From assembly GCA_903824185.1 (NCBI GenBank), contig CAIJVU010000024.1:1-45826 (forward strand): a stretch of DNA of 45,826 nucleotides, written 5' to 3'. Numbering within the stretch: position 1 is the stretch's first letter; every line of letters begins with the position of its first letter. The DNA is from an uncultured Hyphomicrobiales bacterium. GTDB lineage: Bacteria > Pseudomonadota > Alphaproteobacteria > Rhizobiales > Beijerinckiaceae. Of the stretch, positions 5,804-14,885 are shown in pieces. The position numbers and the translations under genes were made by a program. The notes under the pieces are model-generated. The model worked only from the letters and a program-made list of their open reading frames with translations, was not told the origin of the DNA and did no database searches.

Positions 5804-7480
5804 ATGAGCGGTTTCCATAAACAGAATTCTTCCATGGATCCCTTACGGATTAAACGCGTCGCACTTTATTTGCGTGTCAGCACCGGTCGCCAAGCTGAAA
5901 ATGATGTCTCCTTACCATCCCAACGCGACATGACCACGCGTTACTGCAAAGCCCAAGGGTGGGATGTAACCACAGAATTCGTCGAGCCTGGTGCCTCGGC
6001 AACCGATGACAGGCGGCCTATTTTCCAACGTATGCTTGAAGAGGCTGCATCTTCTGACCGCCGCTTTGATGTGATTTGCGTCCATTCTTTTTCGCGCTTT
6101 TACCGCAATGGCGCCGAGATGGAGCTCACAATCCGCAAACTCCGCAAACATGGCGTTGACGTCGTATCCGTTACGCAGCCGACCGGCACCGATCCTTCGC
6201 AGGAACTGATGCGGCAGATCATCGGGATTTTTGACGAATATACGTCAAAGGAAAATGGCAAAAATGTTACCCGCGCCATGCGTGAGTCAGCCAAGCAAGG
6301 TTTTTGGAATGGGGCGACCCCGCCTTTGGGCTACAAAGTTATTGAGAGCGAAAAGCGTGGATCAAAAATCAAGAAAAAACTCGACATTGATCCCGTTGAG
6401 GCCGAACTCGTTCGCTTGATCTTCCAGCTTTATGCAGAAGGCAACGAAGAAACCGCAGCTCTTGGTATCAAATCGACTGTGAAGTGGTTGAACGAACGTG
6501 GCTACAGAACACGCAGAGGTTCAACTTTTGGCATCGGTCCTGTTCATGTCATTCTCAAAAATGCTTGCTACGCGACAGGCAAATGGCCCTATGGGCGCAG
6601 GAATTCGCGCACAGGCGATTTGCATGATCCATCAACTATTGTTGAAATCGATATTCCGCCAATTATATCGATCGAGCTCTTTGAAAAGGCACAAACCAAA
6701 CTCGGCCAAAACAACCCCCAAGTGACTGCGCCTCGTATCGTCAACGGCCCCATTCTGCTGACCGGACTAGCTGTTTGCGCCTCATGCGGATCAGGCATGA
6801 CACGGACAGGAACAGCGCGACGGAACCGCTCTTACCGGTATTACTCGTGCGCGGGGTGCCACCAAAAGGGCAAGTCAGTTTGCAAAGGGCGGCATGTTCC
6901 AATGGAAAAGCTTGATAGCCTCATTATCGAGAACGTTAAATCCCAGCTTTTTGCCCCTGAGCGGATGTCCGTTATCCTTGGCGCCTTGGTTGATCGGCAA
7001 ACGGGAAAACAAAAAGCCGTACAAGACAGGCAAAATGAGCTTCAATCGGCCATAAAAGACAAAGAGGAAAAGCTCACGCGTCTTTATCGCGCCATCGAAA
7101 CCGACATCGTTGAGCTGGACCAGGATCTCAAAATCCGGATCAAAACTTTAAAAGACGAGCGCGATCTCCTGCAGGCGTCGCTTGAACGGATACGGGAACA
7201 ATCGAAATCCCAAAGCGCTTTGACACCCGAACGGATTGAGGCCTTTTCAAACCTCATGCGCGAAAAAATCGAGACCGGGGATATTCAGGCACGCAAAGCC
7301 TATTTGCGCGCAGTCATCTCTGAAATCCGCGTAGATGACCATAAAGTCAGCATTATTGGGGAAAAAACAGCCTTAACAGCCCTCATCGCGGGTCAAACTG
7401 CACCCAACGGAAATGTTAGTGGTTTTGTACGCAAATGGCGCGCCCGGAACGATTCGAACGTCCGACCCTCAGATTCGTAG
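5804..7480 (+). CDS. Large serine recombinase
   Basis: This 558-aa protein is a resolvase/invertase-type large serine recombinase. The catalytic Ser26 lies in ALYLRVSTGRQ. The N-terminal resolvase domain (about 15-165) contains HSFSRFYRN and the E-helix region. It is followed by the Recombinase domain with GATPPLGYKV (about 165-300), a zinc beta-ribbon with CASCG and CAGC (about 325-370) and a coiled coil (about 410-470). The start at 5804 has GGAG 7 bases upstream, although the frame is open from 5744. The last residues, WRARNDSNVRPSDS, are encoded by the antisense strand of the tRNA-Arg 3' half, and the stop TAG (7478-7480) is in the anticodon loop. It is the likely integrase of the whole island. 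Confidence 0.9.
   Translation: MSGFHKQNSSMDPLRIKRVALYLRVSTGRQAENDVSLPSQRDMTTRYCKAQGWDVTTEFVEPGASATDDRRPIFQRMLEEAASSDRRFDVICVHSFSRFYRNGAEMELTIRKLRKHGVDVVSVTQPTGTDPSQELMRQIIGIFDEYTSKENGKNVTRAMRESAKQGFWNGATPPLGYKVIESEKRGSKIKKKLDIDPVEAELVRLIFQLYAEGNEETAALGIKSTVKWLNERGYRTRRGSTFGIGPVHVILKNACYATGKWPYGRRNSRTGDLHDPSTIVEIDIPPIISIELFEKAQTKLGQNNPQVTAPRIVNGPILLTGLAVCASCGSGMTRTGTARRNRSYRYYSCAGCHQKGKSVCKGRHVPMEKLDSLIIENVKSQLFAPERMSVILGALVDRQTGKQKAVQDRQNELQSAIKDKEEKLTRLYRAIETDIVELDQDLKIRIKTLKDERDLLQASLERIREQSKSQSALTPERIEAFSNLMREKIETGDIQARKAYLRAVISEIRVDDHKVSIIGEKTALTALIAGQTAPNGNVSGFVRKWRARNDSNVRPSDS
7436..7480. other. Probable island attachment site in the tRNA-Arg 3' half
   Basis: The 45 bases from the CCA end to the anticodon loop of tRNA-Arg are shared with the 3' end of the serine recombinase gene. 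Islands that use tRNA genes often recombine within the anticodon or T-loop and rebuild the tRNA 3' end. The exact core cannot be set without the partner copy, which lies outside the window. Confidence 0.5.
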
Positions 7481-7512
7481 TCTGATGCTCTATCCAGCTG
7501 AGCTACGGGCGC
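7436..7512 (-). tRNA. tRNA-Arg (anticodon ACG)
   Basis: The minus strand folds into a full cloverleaf. The acceptor GCGCCCG pairs with CGGGCGC, the D stem GCTC with GAGC, the anticodon stem TCAGA with TCTGA around loop CTACGAA (anticodon ACG, read as ICG after TadA editing), and the T stem GGACG with CGTTC around TTCGAAT. The discriminator is G and CCA is encoded (7436-7438). The mature part without CCA is 74 nt. The mobile island abuts its 3' end and the gene is intact. Confidence 0.97.
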
Positions 7513-8048
7513 ATGCCGTGACCGCATCGCGGTCTCAAGGGTGCTTTTCCTAAACGCTCTTGGATGAGATTGCAATCCCCTTGGCCTAAGAGAAATCACC
7601 AAGCGCGCCCGCAAGCCTCACTTTTCCCACAAATGCGGCCAAAAAGCAGGCCTTCGTGCCATTCAAACACTGATTGCTCGCCCTCTTTGATGCCAGAAAC
7701 AACCAAAAAATCCATAAATGAACCCCATTTGCACGGTTTTGCCCTGTTGCACCCGAAAACAGGCCAAAAACCGCCGCCCCATCTTGTTGACAACAACAGA
7801 TCAAGCCTGATGCCAGATGTCCTCTAGCAAAGAGGCCTGATTTTCAAACCGCAACAAGCGTCGCCCGCGCCTTTCCCCAAAGGGCGCAAAGGATGTCAGC
7901 GGGATCGGGCCTGCAGGGTCCAACGACCTTGTTTTGGGTTGACCCTTGCGCCTGCTCTGCCTAGGGTGCCCAACACTTTTGCGGCATGTGCACTGACATG
8001 ATCGCATCACGCCCGCTTTTTGCCTGACAGCCACGATTGTTCCAGACC
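7513..8048. other. Intergenic region between tRNA-Arg and lysS
   Basis: About 530 bases carry no recognisable gene. Short open frames on both strands (for example 7564-7827, 7586-7804 and 7801-8235 minus) have no motif, no ribosome site and low-complexity composition. The only functional site I can propose is the lysS promoter at 7939-7967. The AT-rich left half may still belong to the tRNA leader. Confidence 0.5.
7939..7967 (+). promoter_or_regulatory. Candidate sigma-70 promoter for lysS
   Basis: TTGACC (7939-7944) and TAGGGT (7962-7967) are separated by exactly 17 bases, about 80 bases before the lysS start. The -35 box is near consensus; the -10 box is weak, as is common in alphaproteobacteria. 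This is a sequence match only. Confidence 0.45.
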
Positions 8049-9749
8049 ATGACCGATGTTTCTTCCCCTGCTTTGCATGTAACGGCTCTTGAAAGCACCG
8101 CTTGGCCCTTTGAGGAAGCCCGCAAATTGCTGGCCCGTATCGAACGGACCGGTCAGAAAGAGGTCTTGTTTGAAACCGGTTATGGCCCCTCGGGCCTGCC
8201 CCATATCGGCACCTTCGGCGAAGTGGCGCGCACAAGCATGGTCCGCCATGCCTTTCGGATTCTAACCCAAGATCAAATCCCGACCCGTTTGATTGCCTTT
8301 TCCGACGATATGGACGGTCTGCGCAAAGTCCCCGACAACGTCCCCAACAAAGACATGCTGGCGACCCATCTGGGCAAGCCCCTGACGTCCGTGCCGGATC
8401 CTTTCGGCACCCACTCGTCTTTTGGCGCCCATAACAATGCGCGCTTGATGGCCTTTCTGGATCAATTCGGCTTCGACTACACCTTCATGTCTTCCACCGA
8501 TTGTTACCGCTCCGGCCGCTTTGATGCCATTTTGCTGCGGATCCTCGAACGCTATGACGCCGTCATGGATGTGATGCTGCCGTCTTTGCGCGAGGAGCGC
8601 GCCCAGAGCTATTCGCCTTTCCTGCCCCTGCACCCCAAAACCAACATTGTGATGCAGGTCACGGTGGACGAGATCAACAAGAACAAAGGCAGCATTGTCT
8701 GGACTGATCCCGACACCGGTGAACAGTTTGAAAGCCTTGTCACAGGCGGGCATTGCAAATTGCAATGGAAGCCTGACTGGGCGATGCGCTGGGTGGCCTT
8801 GGGCGTGGATTATGAAATGGCCGGCAAAGACTTGATCGACAGTGTCAAATTGTCGAGCGAAATCGCGCGCACGCTGAGCGGCGAACCGCCTGAGGGTTTC
8901 AATTACGAATTGTTCCTTGACGAGAAGGGACAAAAAATTTCCAAATCGAAGGGGAATGGTCTGACCATTGATGAATGGCTGACCTATGCGACCCCCGAAA
9001 GCCTGTCTCTGTTCATGTATCAAAAGCCACGGGAAGCCAAACGGCTTTATTTTGATATCATTCCCCGCATGGCCGATGACTATCTGACCTTCCGTGAAAA
9101 ATATCCGCAACAAGCCGCCCGCGAGCAATTGCTCAATCCCGTCTGGCATATTCACAACGGCCATCCGCCCGCGCCAGAACATGTGCAGACAGCTGGTGCG
9201 CATGCAACAAGCACAAGCCTGTCCTTTGCCATGTTGCTCAATCTGGTCGCCGTTGCCAATTCCGAAGACGCGGCTGTGTTGTGGGGCTTTATTCGTCGCT
9301 ACGCCCCCTCCGCCTCGCCGAGCGATCATCCCGGTCTTGACCGCTTGGTGAGCTATGCCTTGCGTTATTATCGGGATTTTGTGCGCCCTTCCAAACGCTA
9401 TCGGGAAGCCACGGCGGAAGAAGCAAAAGCCCTGCAAGAATTATCCGATATTCTGGCCCCGCATCAGGGCTCAACCGATGGCGAAGAACTGCAAGCATTG
9501 GTCTATGAAATTGGCCGCAGTCATTTTCCCGATACAAGCGGCAAGGCGAAAAGCCCCGATGGCCGTCCGGGCGTCAGCCAGCAATGGTTTTCGACCTTGT
9601 ATCAAATTCTTTTGGGTGCCGAGCGTGGCCCGCGTTTTGGGTCGTTTGTGGCTTTGTATGGTGTGGCCGAAACCTGTGCTTTGATCGCTCAGGCGCTTGA
9701 TGGCAGTCTCATCAAAGCGCATGAGGATTTTCTTAAATCCAGAGGCTGA
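8049..9749 (+). CDS. lysS: Lysyl-tRNA synthetase, class I
   Basis: This protein of about 566 aa charges tRNA-Lys with lysine in the cytoplasm. It is the class I enzyme used by most alphaproteobacteria and archaea instead of the class II LysRS. The HIGH-type signature appears as [10 protein letters not shown] near residue 50 and the KMSKS signature as KISKSKGNG near residue 300, so both ATP-binding loops are intact. The open frame extends to a TTG at 8037, but the ATG at 8049 is preferred, with no strong Shine-Dalgarno at either. Its stop is one base before the GTG of the downstream permease, suggesting cotranscription. Confidence 0.95.
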   Translation: MTDVSSPALHVTALESTAWPFEEARKLLARIERTGQKEVLFETGYGPSGLPHIGTFGEVARTSMVRHAFRILTQDQIPTRLIAFSDDMDGLRKVPDNVPNKDMLATHLGKPLTSVPDPFGTHSSFGAHNNARLMAFLDQFGFDYTFMSSTDCYRSGRFDAILLRILERYDAVMDVMLPSLREERAQSYSPFLPLHPKTNIVMQVTVDEINKNKGSIVWTDPDTGEQFESLVTGGHCKLQWKPDWAMRWVALGVDYEMAGKDLIDSVKLSSEIARTLSGEPPEGFNYELFLDEKGQKISKSKGNGLTIDEWLTYATPESLSLFMYQKPREAKRLYFDIIPRMADDYLTFREKYPQQAAREQLLNPVWHIHNGHPPAPEHVQTAGAHATSTSLSFAMLLNLVAVANSEDAAVLWGFIRRYAPSASPSDHPGLDRLVSYALRYYRDFVRPSKRYREATAEEAKALQELSDILAPHQGSTDGEELQALVYEIGRSHFPDTSGKAKSPDGRPGVSQQWFSTLYQILLGAERGPRFGSFVALYGVAETCALIAQALDGSLIKAHEDFLKSRG

Positions 9750-9750
9750 G

Positions 9751-10500
9751 GTGATCGGGGTCTCATCCCTTATTCTGGTTGCCTTGAGTGTTCTGGCAAC
9801 CTCTTTCATCTCCGGTGTATTCGGCATGGCCGGCGGCATGGTGCTGATCGGCATTTTGCTTTTATTGCTGGATGTCGCACCTGCAATGATCTTGTTCGGC
9901 GTGACCCAAACGGCCTCCAATGGTTGGCGATGTCTGTTATGGCGGCACCATATCCGCTGGGATATTTTCTGGCGCTATGCCTTGGGCTCTGTCTTGATGT
10001 TTGTGGGTTTTCGCTTCATCGCTTTTCTGCCGGACAAGATCATGATCTATCTGGGCATGGGGCTGATGCCTTTTCTGGTGGAAGCGCTGCCGCTTCACTG
10101 GCAACCGCATATCGAGCGGCGCGGCGCGCCTGTCTTTTGCGGGGCTTTGGTTATGGCCTGCCAATTGCTCGCCGGTGCTGCGGGCAATATTCTCGATCTG
10201 TTTTTTAATAAAAGCGATCTCGACCGCAAAGCGATTGTCGCTACCAAAGCCGCCACACAAACGCTCGCGCATATTTTGCGCGTGCTTTATTTCGGCTCCT
10301 TGTCCATGGACGCTTTGGCAGAGCTGCCATGGTGGGTTCATCTGGGCTGCATCGGTCTGGCTTTTACCGGCACAACGGCTGCAACGCGTGTCCTCAATGC
10401 CATGAGCGACACGAATTTCAAAAAATGGAGTCGGGTCATCATTCTGACCGTCAGCGCGATTTACATCCTGCGCGGCGTCGTCTTGGCTTTTTACGGGTGA
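9751..10500 (+). CDS. TSUP (TauE/SafE-type) membrane permease
   Basis: This multi-spanning inner membrane protein of about 249 aa is from the sulfite exporter TauE/SafE family. It opens with a hydrophobic segment followed by SGVFGMAGGMVLIG, the family's N-terminal glycine-rich motif, then about seven more hydrophobic spans. Members move sulfite, sulfoacetate or other small anions; the substrate cannot be read here. The GTG at 9751, with AGAGG 5 bases upstream and 1 base after the lysS stop, is my chosen start. In-frame ATGs at 9700 and 9721 would overlap lysS. It faces the repressor gene tail to tail with 3 bases between. Confidence 0.8.
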   Translation: MIGVSSLILVALSVLATSFISGVFGMAGGMVLIGILLLLLDVAPAMILFGVTQTASNGWRCLLWRHHIRWDIFWRYALGSVLMFVGFRFIAFLPDKIMIYLGMGLMPFLVEALPLHWQPHIERRGAPVFCGALVMACQLLAGAAGNILDLFFNKSDLDRKAIVATKAATQTLAHILRVLYFGSLSMDALAELPWWVHLGCIGLAFTGTTAATRVLNAMSDTNFKKWSRVIILTVSAIYILRGVVLAFYG

Positions 10501-10503
10501 GGC

Positions 10504-11136
10504 TTATTGGGCCGCCCACAAAATCCGCGAGACAAAATTAATCTCCGTCAAGGGAAGACTGTGTAACGTCTCGTCCGCAAAACAGGTGAAGTCGAGATTG
10601 CGGGCGCTTTGACGCACCAGCTCACCCAGATACAGCCGGTGGTCATGGCAATGCACCACAATCCGATCCCCACGCCGCAGCGTCGCATGCGAGGAGGCAA
10701 TCAGCACATCGCCAAACCGGTAGCGCTGGCCGCCTTCCTGACCGGTGATTTCCAAGGCATAAACATGGGAACCATCGGCATCGGGAAAGGGCAGATCGTC
10801 CCACCATTCCCCTTTGGGTTGGGCCTGCGTATCAAAGGCAGACTGGGCCGAGGCTTCGGCAAAGCCAATCAGCGGAATGACGCGCGAGGGATGCGGCTCG
10901 CCCGCCTCCTGCAAAAAGCCCATGAATTCATCCAGATTGACACCGGTCGCCTCCAAAACCTTGGCAATGGACTCCGTCGAGGGCCACCGCAACCGGCCAT
11001 CGGCGGACATCCGCTTTGATTTGTTGAAGGTTGTCGGATCAAGGCCAGCCCGCCGCGCCAGACCGGACGCGGATAATCCGGCTTTTTGTGCGACAGCATC
11101 AATCGCTGCCCAGATATCACCATGACTTAATTTCAT
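10504..11136 (-). CDS. HTH transcriptional regulator with S24/LexA-like C-terminal domain
   Basis: This protein of about 210 aa has an N-terminal XRE-like helix-turn-helix (about 12-60, with ASGLARRAGLDPTTFNKSKR) and a C-terminal domain resembling the S24 peptidase fold of phage repressors (about 120-200: YRFGDVLIAS, LRRGDRIVVH). The catalytic serine position appears as ASSH and the lysine is not obvious, so self-cleavage is uncertain. Chromosomal versions of this repressor are common in alphaproteobacteria and not linked to a prophage here. The start at 11136 has GGAG 7 bases upstream; an ATG at 11142 is possible. A GCGCTAA-rich AT stretch upstream could hold its operator. Confidence 0.8.
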   Translation of the reverse strand: MKLSHGDIWAAIDAVAQKAGLSASGLARRAGLDPTTFNKSKRMSADGRLRWPSTESIAKVLEATGVNLDEFMGFLQEAGEPHPSRVIPLIGFAEASAQSAFDTQAQPKGEWWDDLPFPDADGSHVYALEITGQEGGQRYRFGDVLIASSHATLRRGDRIVVHCHDHRLYLGELVRQSARNLDFTCFADETLHSLPLTEINFVSRILWAAQ

Positions 11137-11316
11137 CCTCATTCTCCGGTCATTTAGCGCTAAGATTACGGGCCATGATTTTAAGTATAAATTCTTCTAC
11201 AATTAGGAAACAATACCGTAAATGGCGAAAGCGCATACTTTCTGTTTAAAGCCGTCAGAAACAACCATTGCCGACCCCTATGGGCATGGGTTAAGCCTCT
11301 GGCGATAGGACAAATC

Positions 11317-11664
11317 ATGACAAATCTCGTTTATAAATTGATCGACAAAGACCTTTGGTCTGATTTTGAGGCGAATCGCCGCTTTGATGGCGCGCCAGTT
11401 GATCATGCCGATGGTTTTATTCATCTCTCCGATGGCGGACAGGTCGAGGAAACCGCCAGACGGCATTTTGCGGAACAGGACGACCTGATGATTCTGGCTC
11501 TCGATGCCGACAGGCTGGGGCCGCAGCTGATTTGGGAGCCCTCGCGCAACGCGGCCTTGTTTCCGCATCTCTATCGTTCGCTATCTCTTGACGATATTGT
11601 CTGGGCCAAGCCGCTGCCGCTGGGGCCGGATGGCACACATGATTTTTCGGGGTTATTGGGATGA
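11317..11664 (+). CDS. DUF952 family protein
   Basis: This 115-aa protein matches the DUF952 family, which resembles an ADP-ribosyltransferase-like glutathione/RNA-2'-phosphotransferase fold of unknown role. Typical features are YKLIDKDLW at the start, GFIHLSDG (about 33-40) and a conserved [14 protein letters not shown] near 71-84. The stop overlaps the pyrD start (ATGA at 11661), so the two genes are translationally coupled, an arrangement common in alphaproteobacteria. No biochemical function is assigned. Confidence 0.85.
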   Translation: MTNLVYKLIDKDLWSDFEANRRFDGAPVDHADGFIHLSDGGQVEETARRHFAEQDDLMILALDADRLGPQLIWEPSRNAALFPHLYRSLSLDDIVWAKPLPLGPDGTHDFSGLLG

Positions 11665-12749
11665 TCTCTTCGCTCTTTCCGCTTTTGCGTCCGCTGCTGC
11701 ATGCTTTTAATGCCGAAGATGCCCATCAGATGACCATCAACGGTCTGGCGCTTTTACCCAAACGAAAACCCCCGCAAGACGATCCACGCCTGCATGTCAG
11801 AGTTGCTGGCCTTGATTTTCCCAATCCGGTCGGCATTGCCGCAGGCTTTGACAAAAACGCCCAAGCCATGGATGCCATGCTCGGTCTTGGCTTTGGCTTT
11901 GCGGAAATCGGAACTGTCACGCCGCTGCCGCAAATCGGCAATCCCCGCCCGCGCCTGTTCCGCCTGCCGCGCGACAAGGCCGTGATCAATCGCTTTGGCT
12001 TCAACAATGAAGGCATGATCGCCGTATCCGAACGGCTGCGGGCCCGCGCCCACCGACCGGGCCATGTGGGCATCAATATCGGTGCCAACAAAGATGCCTT
12101 GGACCGCACCCAAGATTATGTCACCGGCATCAAACATTTCGCCAGTTTGGCCAGTTATTTCACCGTCAATATCTCCTCTCCCAACACGCCCGGCCTGCGG
12201 GATTTACAGAATGAGGCGGCATTGGATGATTTGTTGGCGCGGGTTCTGGAAGCACGCGATCATGCGCGTCCTGACAACCCACCGCCGGTCTTTTTGAAGA
12301 TTGCCCCTGACCTTGATCAGATCGGTCTCGACCAGATCACACAGACCGCGAGCAAACGCAAAATCGACGGCTTGATTGTCAGCAACACAACCTTGTCACG
12401 GCCGCATTTGAGAGAAACACAACTGGCGCAAGAAACAGGCGGGCTGTCCGGCGCGCCCTTATTTGCAAAATCAACCCGCATCCTTGCCGAAGTCTATGAG
12501 CGGGTCGGCTCATCCATGCCATTGATCGGGGTCGGCGGTATTGATGATGCACAAAGCTCTCTGGCCAAAATGGAAGCCGGCGCCAGCCTGATTCAACTCT
12601 ATTCGGCTCTGGTCTATCAAGGCCCGCAGCTGCTGACATCCATCAAACAAGGCCTGCTTGCCACCTTGGAAAAAGAACAGCTGACCTCATTGGCTGCCTT
12701 GACCGGTCGTCACGCCAGCCAATGGACAAGCCAGCCCTTTCCTCTTTAA
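11661..12749 (+). CDS. pyrD: Dihydroorotate dehydrogenase (quinone), class 2
   Basis: This 362-aa membrane-associated flavoenzyme of pyrimidine synthesis oxidises dihydroorotate to orotate with ubiquinone as acceptor. Class 2 features are the N-terminal amphipathic helix region ([14 protein letters not shown]), AAGFDKNAQ (about 54-62), and [11 protein letters not shown] (about 170) with the catalytic serine. Further on are the orotate-binding SNTT near 240 and a glycine-rich phosphate-binding GVGGI near 290. Length fits class 2 (about 340-360). Coupled by ATGA to the upstream DUF952 gene. Convergent with the following minus-strand gene. Confidence 0.95.
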   Translation: MISSLFPLLRPLLHAFNAEDAHQMTINGLALLPKRKPPQDDPRLHVRVAGLDFPNPVGIAAGFDKNAQAMDAMLGLGFGFAEIGTVTPLPQIGNPRPRLFRLPRDKAVINRFGFNNEGMIAVSERLRARAHRPGHVGINIGANKDALDRTQDYVTGIKHFASLASYFTVNISSPNTPGLRDLQNEAALDDLLARVLEARDHARPDNPPPVFLKIAPDLDQIGLDQITQTASKRKIDGLIVSNTTLSRPHLRETQLAQETGGLSGAPLFAKSTRILAEVYERVGSSMPLIGVGGIDDAQSSLAKMEAGASLIQLYSALVYQGPQLLTSIKQGLLATLEKEQLTSLAALTGRHASQWTSQPFPL

Positions 12750-12765
12750 ACGGCCAAGGAAAAAG

Positions 12766-13032
12766 TCAGGCAATAATGCGCAACACCCGCAACAGTAGCC
12801 AGACAGGCAAGACCACACTCAGGCCATAAACAAAATACTGGCCAACCTCATAAAGCGTATCCCAGCTGAACACGAATAAATGCCGGATGATCACCTCGAC
12901 ACTGCGCCACAAGGCCAGCGGTGTGAGGTCGAACAAGGCCAGAAATACCCCGACCAAAATCGAAACAAAAACCAGACGCACCATCACCCGCAGGGGTTGG
13001 CCGCCGAACACCCGATTCAAAAAATGATCCAT
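12766..13032 (-). CDS. Small membrane protein, DUF6460-like
   Basis: This 88-aa protein has two hydrophobic spans (about 18-35 and 65-86) separated by a short amphipathic region. The layout and the opening MDHFLNRVFGGQPLRVMVRL resemble the alphaproteobacterial DUF6460 family of integral membrane proteins with unknown role. It lies 30 bases downstream of the response-regulator gene on the same strand and may be cotranscribed with it. Confidence 0.65.
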   Translation of the reverse strand: MDHFLNRVFGGQPLRVMVRLVFVSILVGVFLALFDLTPLALWRSVEVIIRHLFVFSWDTLYEVGQYFVYGLSVVLPVWLLLRVLRIIA

Positions 13033-13062
13033 GCCCGCCTCATCTGGAGGCCCGATCCCCGC

Positions 13063-13728
13063 TCACTCTGTGGTGGGATGCCATTGGCCTGCCGCAATTT
13101 TCGATGCGGTGATCACCGCTTGGGTCCGGCTTTCAACACCGAGCTTCTGCAAGATAGCCGACACATGGGCTTTCACAGTGGCTTCCGACACGGACAATTC
13201 ATAAGCGATCTGTTTGTTCAGCAAGCCTTCCGACAACATCATCAAGACCCGCACCTGTTGGGGAGTGAGACTGCCGAGACGCTTCACAATCTCGCCTGTT
13301 TCATGATCCATGGGATGGGCCAGATCGACATCGGCAGGCGTCCACATGCCCCCATCGAGCACCGCCTGCATCGCGCCGCGCATCACCTCGATATCCACCG
13401 ATTTCGGAATGAAACCGGACGCACCAAAATCAATCGCGTGACGGATCGTAGCCCGCTCTTCATTGCCCGATACAATGATCACCGGAGTCCCGGGATATTG
13501 GGCACGCAAATACATCAAACCGGAAAAGCCCTGTGCGCCGGGCATGGTCAGATCAAGCAAAATCAAATCAAGATCGCCTTCACGACTCAAATGGGCTGAG
13601 ACGTCCTCGAAGGTTCCCGCTTCCAGAACCTGTGCATGCGGCAATAAACCCATAACGGCTTCTTTTAAAGCACCGCGAACCAGCGGATGGTCATCCGCCA
13701 CCAAAATCATCAAATGGGACTCTGACAC
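13063..13728 (-). CDS. NarL/LuxR-family response regulator
   Basis: This 221-aa two-component response regulator has an N-terminal receiver domain (about 6-120) with the acidic pair Asp12-Asp13, phospho-acceptor Asp59 in LILLDLTMPG and the conserved Lys in FIPKS. The C-terminal LuxR-type HTH (about 150-215) contains LTPQQVRVLMMLSEGLLNKQ and VSEATVKAHVSAILQKLGV. The start is GTG (13728) behind a G-rich Shine-Dalgarno; an ATG at 13710 is possible. No histidine kinase is adjacent, so it is an orphan in this window. Target genes unknown. Confidence 0.9.
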   Translation of the reverse strand: MSESHLMILVADDHPLVRGALKEAVMGLLPHAQVLEAGTFEDVSAHLSREGDLDLILLDLTMPGAQGFSGLMYLRAQYPGTPVIIVSGNEERATIRHAIDFGASGFIPKSVDIEVMRGAMQAVLDGGMWTPADVDLAHPMDHETGEIVKRLGSLTPQQVRVLMMLSEGLLNKQIAYELSVSEATVKAHVSAILQKLGVESRTQAVITASKIAAGQWHPTTE

Positions 13729-13940
13729 ACTGCCCCCCTTTATAAGTGGCCCTTATGAAACGCTGTACTCTCTCTCAGCCTCGCACATGGCAGGGCAGAA
13801 GCATTGTTCATAAAATTGACATGAAAAACAAGCCATTGAGGGAAAAAATCGTATGCAGCATGCATTTGCACAGTAAAATTGTTCTCAAGCCGAAAAACCG
13901 ACCCCTTGCCGATCCCCAACTTGTGTGTGAGGACACAGAG

Positions 13941-14885
13941 ATGGCACATGATCTTTCTCCTGCTGCGACTGTCCCCGATTTGCAAACATCAGGTGATCTG
14001 ATTGCCGATCGCCGCTTTGGCTATGCCATGGCGCTTTTGCAGGACAAGGACGGCGAGGCAGCGAAGGATTTGTTCGCACAAGTTCTGGAACGTGTGCCGC
14101 ATTGGCCGCCTGCTTTGCTGGGCATGGGCGATGCCTGCCTCTTGCTTGAGCAAGACGATGAGGCTGTCGGTTTTTTCAAACAATGCCTCGCGCTTGATCC
14201 ATCCGACCGGCTTGGGGCGGGCCCGCGTCTGGCACGAATGAATGAGGTCGAAGCCGATGATGCCATACGCCATGGCTATATCGCGGCACTGTTTGACGAT
14301 TATGCCAAACGCTTTGATACGCATCTCATCCAGACACTCGGCTATTCAGCGCCCCAACAATTGCATGCCGCGATCACCGCCATCCGCAGCCATTTCGAGC
14401 AGGGCTATGATCTGGGATGCGGCACCGGTTTGATGGGCGAGGTCTTGCGTCCCCATGTCGATCATCTCTCAGGATGCGATCTCTCCCATGCTATGTTGCA
14501 AGAAGCACGCGCCAAACAGATTTATGACCGGCTTGATGGAGATGATGTCGTCCATGCTCTTACGCAGCAACACACAGCGTCGCTTGATCTCATCACAGCC
14601 GCCGATGTGCTGGTCTATATCGGTGCGTTGACAGATGTATTTGTGGCCGCCCATCACGCCTTAAAAATCGGCGGACTATTTGCTTTTACAACTCAGGCCT
14701 GTGCAGGCGAGCGTTTTATCATCGGAGAGGATTTGCGCAGCGCCCATAGCGAGCGCTATCTCCGCACACAAGCGCTGCAAACAGGCTTTGAAATTCTTGC
14801 CTTTGAAGCGGTTTCCGTGCGTCAAGATCGTGATCAGGCCGTGGGAGGCTGGTTGTGCGTCCTGCGCAAGTCAACGGACGTTTAA
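13941..14885 (+). CDS. TPR-repeat SAM-dependent methyltransferase
   Basis: This 314-aa predicted methyltransferase has TPR-like helical repeats at its N-terminus (about 25-110, for example AKDLFAQVLERVPHWPPALL and AVGFFKQCLALDPSD). A class I SAM-binding domain follows (about 150-310, motif I YDLGCGTGLMGEVL). It fits the COG4976 type, substrate unknown. The start at 13941 has GAGG about 8 bases upstream; the frame is open back to 13746 without a better start. Its 3' end overlaps the convergent DUF3429 gene by 4 bases. Confidence 0.85.
   Translation: MAHDLSPAATVPDLQTSGDLIADRRFGYAMALLQDKDGEAAKDLFAQVLERVPHWPPALLGMGDACLLLEQDDEAVGFFKQCLALDPSDRLGAGPRLARMNEVEADDAIRHGYIAALFDDYAKRFDTHLIQTLGYSAPQQLHAAITAIRSHFEQGYDLGCGTGLMGEVLRPHVDHLSGCDLSHAMLQEARAKQIYDRLDGDDVVHALTQQHTASLDLITAADVLVYIGALTDVFVAAHHALKIGGLFAFTTQACAGERFIIGEDLRSAHSERYLRTQALQTGFEILAFEAVSVRQDRDQAVGGWLCVLRKSTDV

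Larger units (their letters stand above)
1..7480. mobile_element. Right part of a genomic island ending in tRNA-Arg
   Basis: The stretch left of the tRNA-Arg gene is nearly all mobile DNA: IS110 and IS3 pieces, a two-integrase element and a large serine recombinase. It is AT-richer than the core genome to the right. The last 45 bases of the serine recombinase gene coincide with the 3' half of the tRNA gene, the usual look of an island integrated at a tRNA 3' end. The left boundary and the second attachment copy lie outside the window, and I found no second copy of the tRNA 3' half inside it. That the serine recombinase made the integration is inference. Confidence 0.7.

Noticed and set aside
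8262-9437. 391-codon open frame antisense to lysS
   Set aside because: Shadow of lysS in a GC-rich gene; His/Gln/Arg-rich composition without motifs.
10504-11136. Prophage marker (S24-like repressor)
   Set aside because: No phage genes or integrase surround it; flanked by core genes on both sides.
12880-13599. 239-codon open frame antisense to the response regulator
   Set aside because: Shadow frame; overlaps two well-supported genes and has no domain.
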